7,504 bases of DNA from Alphaproteobacteria bacterium. Lineage in GTDB: Bacteria > Pseudomonadota > Alphaproteobacteria > Reyranellales > Reyranellaceae. The DNA is taken from NCBI GenBank assembly GCA_013290035.1, contig JABCYT010000146.1:1-7504 (forward strand). Direction: 5' to 3'. The notes below the pieces were generated by a model, which searched no databases, was not told the DNA's origin, and saw nothing but the letters and a program-made list of their open reading frames with translations. Positions within the stretch are counted from its first letter, which is position 1, and each line of letters starts with the position of its first letter. The position numbers were made by a program, and so were the translations under genes. Shown here piece by piece: positions 5,658 to 7,504 of the stretch.

Positions 5658-6455
5658 TCAGCGCCATCGCAGGACCGAGCGCTCGAGCGTGCCCAGGCCC
5701 CAGGAAATCAGCAGGCCCAGGATCGACAGCACGACCACGCCGGCCAGCAGCTGGTCGGTCTGCATCAGGTTGCCGGCGGTGAGCACGAAGGCGCCGATGC
5801 CGTACTGCGCGCCGATCATCTCGGCGGCGACCAGCAGGAGGAGCGCCACCGAGGCCGAGATGCGGAAACCCGCCAGGATGCCGGGCATGGCGCCCGGCAG
5901 CACGATCTTGGCGACGATGTCGGTGGCCGGCAGGCCGAAGCTCTGGCCCATGCGGATGAGGTTGCGCGGCACCGAGTCGCAGGCGCTGTAGGCGGAGATC
6001 ACCGTCGGGAAGAAGACGCCCAAGGCGATGGTCGCGACCTTGGAGGGCTCGCCGATGCCGAACCACAGGATGAGGAGCGGCAGCAGCGCGATCTTGGGGA
6101 TCGGGAACAGCGCCGACACGATCGGCAGGCCGGCAGCGCGCGCGGCCGAAAAGATTCCCATGGCGAGGCCGGCGGCGAGTCCCGCCGCCGTGCCGATGAT
6201 CCAGCCCGGGATGATGCGGCCGAGCGAAGCGCCGAGATTCTGGGCGAGGGTGCCGTCACGCCACAGCCCGTAGAGGGCGTCGATGACGGCGGCCGGGCTC
6301 GGCATGAAAAGCGGCGGCAGCAGGCCCGCGCTCGAGGCCGCCTGCCAGGCCGCGATCAGGACGAAGAACACGATCCAGGGCAGCAGCCGGCGCGGCACGG
6401 GCGCGAAGCCGCCGCCGCGGAACGGCACGGGACGGCGGTCGCCGCGCTCAGACAT
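5658..6455 (-). CDS. ABC transporter permease, SsuC/TauC (nitrate/sulfonate/taurine) type
   Basis: This 265-residue inner-membrane protein has about six hydrophobic segments, near 24-42, 82-101, 113-133, 138-157, 199-217 and 238-256. It belongs to the BPD transporter permease family. The coupling (EAA) loop with its conserved A/S-x-G-L...LPGAMPGILAGFRIS pattern lies at about 170-200 and docks onto the ATPase. The N-terminal region LPPLFMPSPAAVI (46-58) and the C-terminal LERSVLRWR (257-265) are typical of SsuC/TauC relatives. These import alkanesulfonates, taurine, nitrate, cyanate or thiamine-precursor-like and aromatic compounds, so the subfamily does not give the substrate. Its ATG overlaps the end of the ATPase gene by 8 bp (ATGTCTGA), indicating translational coupling. 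No SsuA/NMT1-type binding protein is encoded beside it; the Bug receptor gene follows instead. Complete, with no oddity beyond its partner. Confidence 0.94.
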   Translation of the reverse strand: MSERGDRRPVPFRGGGFAPVPRRLLPWIVFFVLIAAWQAASSAGLLPPLFMPSPAAVIDALYGLWRDGTLAQNLGASLGRIIPGWIIGTAAGLAAGLAMGIFSAARAAGLPIVSALFPIPKIALLPLLILWFGIGEPSKVATIALGVFFPTVISAYSACDSVPRNLIRMGQSFGLPATDIVAKIVLPGAMPGILAGFRISASVALLLLVAAEMIGAQYGIGAFVLTAGNLMQTDQLLAGVVVLSILGLLISWGLGTLERSVLRWR

Positions 6456-7221
6456 GCTGGATCTCGCGGTCGGCGGTGGCGGCCTCGTCGCGGATCAGCG
6501 ACCACAGCCTGCGATGCACGTCGCGCAACAGCCCGGCGTGTTCGGTTCGCCCGCGCTCGGCCACCGGCACGTCGATGCCGATCACGTCGCGGATGCGGCC
6601 GGGCCGGCGCGACAGCACGACGACCCTGTCGGCGAGCCGCGCCGCCTCCTCGAGATTGTGCGTCACGTAGACCCGCGTGCTCTTCTCGCGCGCCCAGATG
6701 GCCAACAGGTCTTCCATCAGCAGCTCGCGCGTCTGCGCGTCGAGCGCCGACAGCGGCTCGTCGAGCAGCAGCACGGCCGGCCGCACGACGAGAGCGCGGG
6801 CGATGCCGACCCGCTGGCGCATGCCGCCGGAGAGCTGCTTGGGATAGGCGGTGGCGAACTCGCCGAGGCCGGTGAGGGCCAGCGCCGAGGCGACGCGCTC
6901 GGTGCGCTCGGCGGCGCCCAGCGCGCGATGCTCCAGCGCCAGCGCCACGTTGCCGGCGACGCTGCGCCACGGCAGCAGGGCGAAGTCCTGGAAGATGTAG
7001 GTGAACGGGTTGAGCGACTCCGCGGTTGGCGCGCCCGACAGGGTGACCCGGCCGGACGTGGGCTGCAGCAGGCCGCCCAGGATGCCGAGCAATGTCGACT
7101 TGCCGCAGCCCGACGGGCCGATCAGGACGACGGTCTCGCCGTCGGCGATGTCGAGCTCGATCCCGTCGAGCGCCTCGACGGCGCCGTAGCGGTGAGAGAC
7201 CCTTTCAACGTGAAGTGGCAT
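6448..7221 (-). CDS. ABC transporter ATP-binding protein, SsuB/TauB type
   Basis: This complete 257-residue ATPase powers the import of the permease's substrate from the cytoplasmic face. All nucleotide-binding motifs are intact: Walker A GPSGCGKST (35-43), Q-loop Q78 in YIFQDFALLPW, signature LSGGMRQR (130-137), Walker B VLLLDEP (150-156), D-loop SALD (158-161) and switch His H188 in VTHNLEEA. The Q-loop followed by LLPW and the spacing of the motifs fit the nitrate/sulfonate/taurine subfamily. The ATG at 7221 puts the first strand at the expected distance from Walker A. It lies inside the end of the upstream carboxylase gene (17-bp overlap), with only a weak GGCGG upstream, so translation is probably coupled. 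The permease gene starts within its last codons. Confidence 0.95.
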   Translation of the reverse strand: MPLHVERVSHRYGAVEALDGIELDIADGETVVLIGPSGCGKSTLLGILGGLLQPTSGRVTLSGAPTAESLNPFTYIFQDFALLPWRSVAGNVALALEHRALGAAERTERVASALALTGLGEFATAYPKQLSGGMRQRVGIARALVVRPAVLLLDEPLSALDAQTRELLMEDLLAIWAREKSTRVYVTHNLEEAARLADRVVVLSRRPGRIRDVIGIDVPVAERGRTEHAGLLRDVHRRLWSLIRDEAATADREIQHV

Positions 7222-7504
7222 CGGCCGCCATTGTTACAAGAACCGTGCGATTGGATACCTGCTGGCCTTCCTGGACGGCGACCGATTCGATCTTTGCGTC
7301 GAGGGCGGCCTTGAGCTGGTGCTGGATCTTCATCGCCTCGAGCACGATCAGGGTCTGGCCGCGCGTGACGCTGTCGCCTGCCGCCACCTTGATGGCGACG
7401 ATGCGGCCGTCCATCGGCGCGCGCAGCTTGCCGTCGCTGCCGGCCGCCGCCGTCGCAGGTGGCGCATAGGTCCTGTCGCTGAAGCGCACCGTGAGCGCAT
7501 CGAG
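7205..7504 (-). CDS. Biotinyl (BCCP) domain at the C-terminus of a biotin-dependent carboxylase (5' end outside window)
   Basis: Ninety-nine residues are visible, ending at the TGA at 7205-7207; the frame stays open to the window edge, so the gene continues upstream. A GTG at 7489 is in frame but looks internal. The segment is a biotin/lipoyl-attachment fold. A linker reading TYAPPATAAAGSDGKL leads into LRAPMDGRIVAIKV, then GDSVTRGQTLIVLEAMKIQ with the biotin-acceptor Lys encoded at 7328-7330, and a final hydrophobic strand TVLVTM. The linker plus APMDG is typical of acyl-CoA carboxylase alpha subunits (propionyl-, methylcrotonyl- or geranyl-CoA type), in which biotin carboxylase and BCCP are fused. 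Urea carboxylase or a separate BCCP are alternatives. MKI replaces the commoner MKM after the acceptor Lys. Biotin carries carboxyl groups from ATP/bicarbonate to the acyl substrate in the cytosol. It is the first visible gene of the minus-strand unit and overlaps the ATPase gene by 17 bp. Confidence 0.87.
   Translation of the reverse strand, partial: LDALTVRFSDRTYAPPATAAAGSDGKLRAPMDGRIVAIKVAAGDSVTRGQTLIVLEAMKIQHQLKAALDAKIESVAVQEGQQVSNRTVLVTMAADATSR

Noticed and set aside
5613..6875. Long plus-strand open frame (420 codons) opposite the permease and ATPase genes
   Set aside because: Low-complexity Arg/Ala/Gln/Asp-rich translation on the strand opposite two textbook ABC genes; a G+C-driven shadow.
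7205..7489. Free-standing 94-residue BCCP starting at GTG 7489
   Set aside because: The frame continues upstream without a stop to the window edge, the residues before the GTG fit a continuing protein, and there is no ribosome-binding site visible for that GTG.

Overview
This is a G+C-rich stretch (about two thirds G+C by eye) carrying eight or nine densely packed metabolic and transport genes. There are no RNA genes, mobile elements or CRISPR arrays. A Bug-family periplasmic binding protein, an SsuBC-type ABC importer, a biotin-carrying acyl-CoA-carboxylase-like C-terminus and an HSDL2-like short-chain dehydrogenase together suggest a metabolically versatile soil or water proteobacterium. 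An alphaproteobacterium (Rhodospirillales/Reyranella- or Bradyrhizobium-like) seems more likely than a betaproteobacterium, but no rRNA or other marker gene is present, so this is only an impression.

Layout. Positions 1-557 (+) hold the C-terminal half of an iron-containing alcohol dehydrogenase. A 98-bp gap follows, then a CmcJ/NvfI (AsaB-like) family oxidoreductase (656-1510, +). Facing it is a two-gene minus-strand unit: an HSDL2-like SDR (3089-2235), then, 8 bp after its stop, a small alpha/beta hydrolase of the methylesterase/hydroxynitrile-lyase type (2226-1507). The hydrolase and CmcJ genes end tail to tail on one shared CTAG. An amidase-signature enzyme (3171-4628, +) is divergent from the SDR. 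The 81-bp interval between them contains a 25-bp near-perfect palindrome, the best operator candidate in the window.

From 7504 down to 4639 everything is on the minus strand in one compact unit: the biotinyl domain of a carboxylase (5' end outside the window), an SsuB/TauB-like ATPase overlapping it by 17 bp, an SsuC/TauC-like permease overlapping the ATPase by 8 bp, and 47 bp later a Bug (tripartite tricarboxylate) substrate-binding protein. This unit converges on the amidase with only 10 bp between the stops.

Working together (inference). The set looks like accessory catabolism of an imported organic compound: uptake (ABC plus Bug), hydrolysis (amidase, esterase), redox steps (Fe-ADH, SDR, CmcJ-like oxidoreductase) and CoA-thioester carboxylation. 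The substrate cannot be read from the sequence. I see no clearly new defence or mobile system. The most unusual points are the CmcJ-like gene in this setting, the pairing of a Bug receptor with ABC components, and the palindrome in the divergent promoter region.
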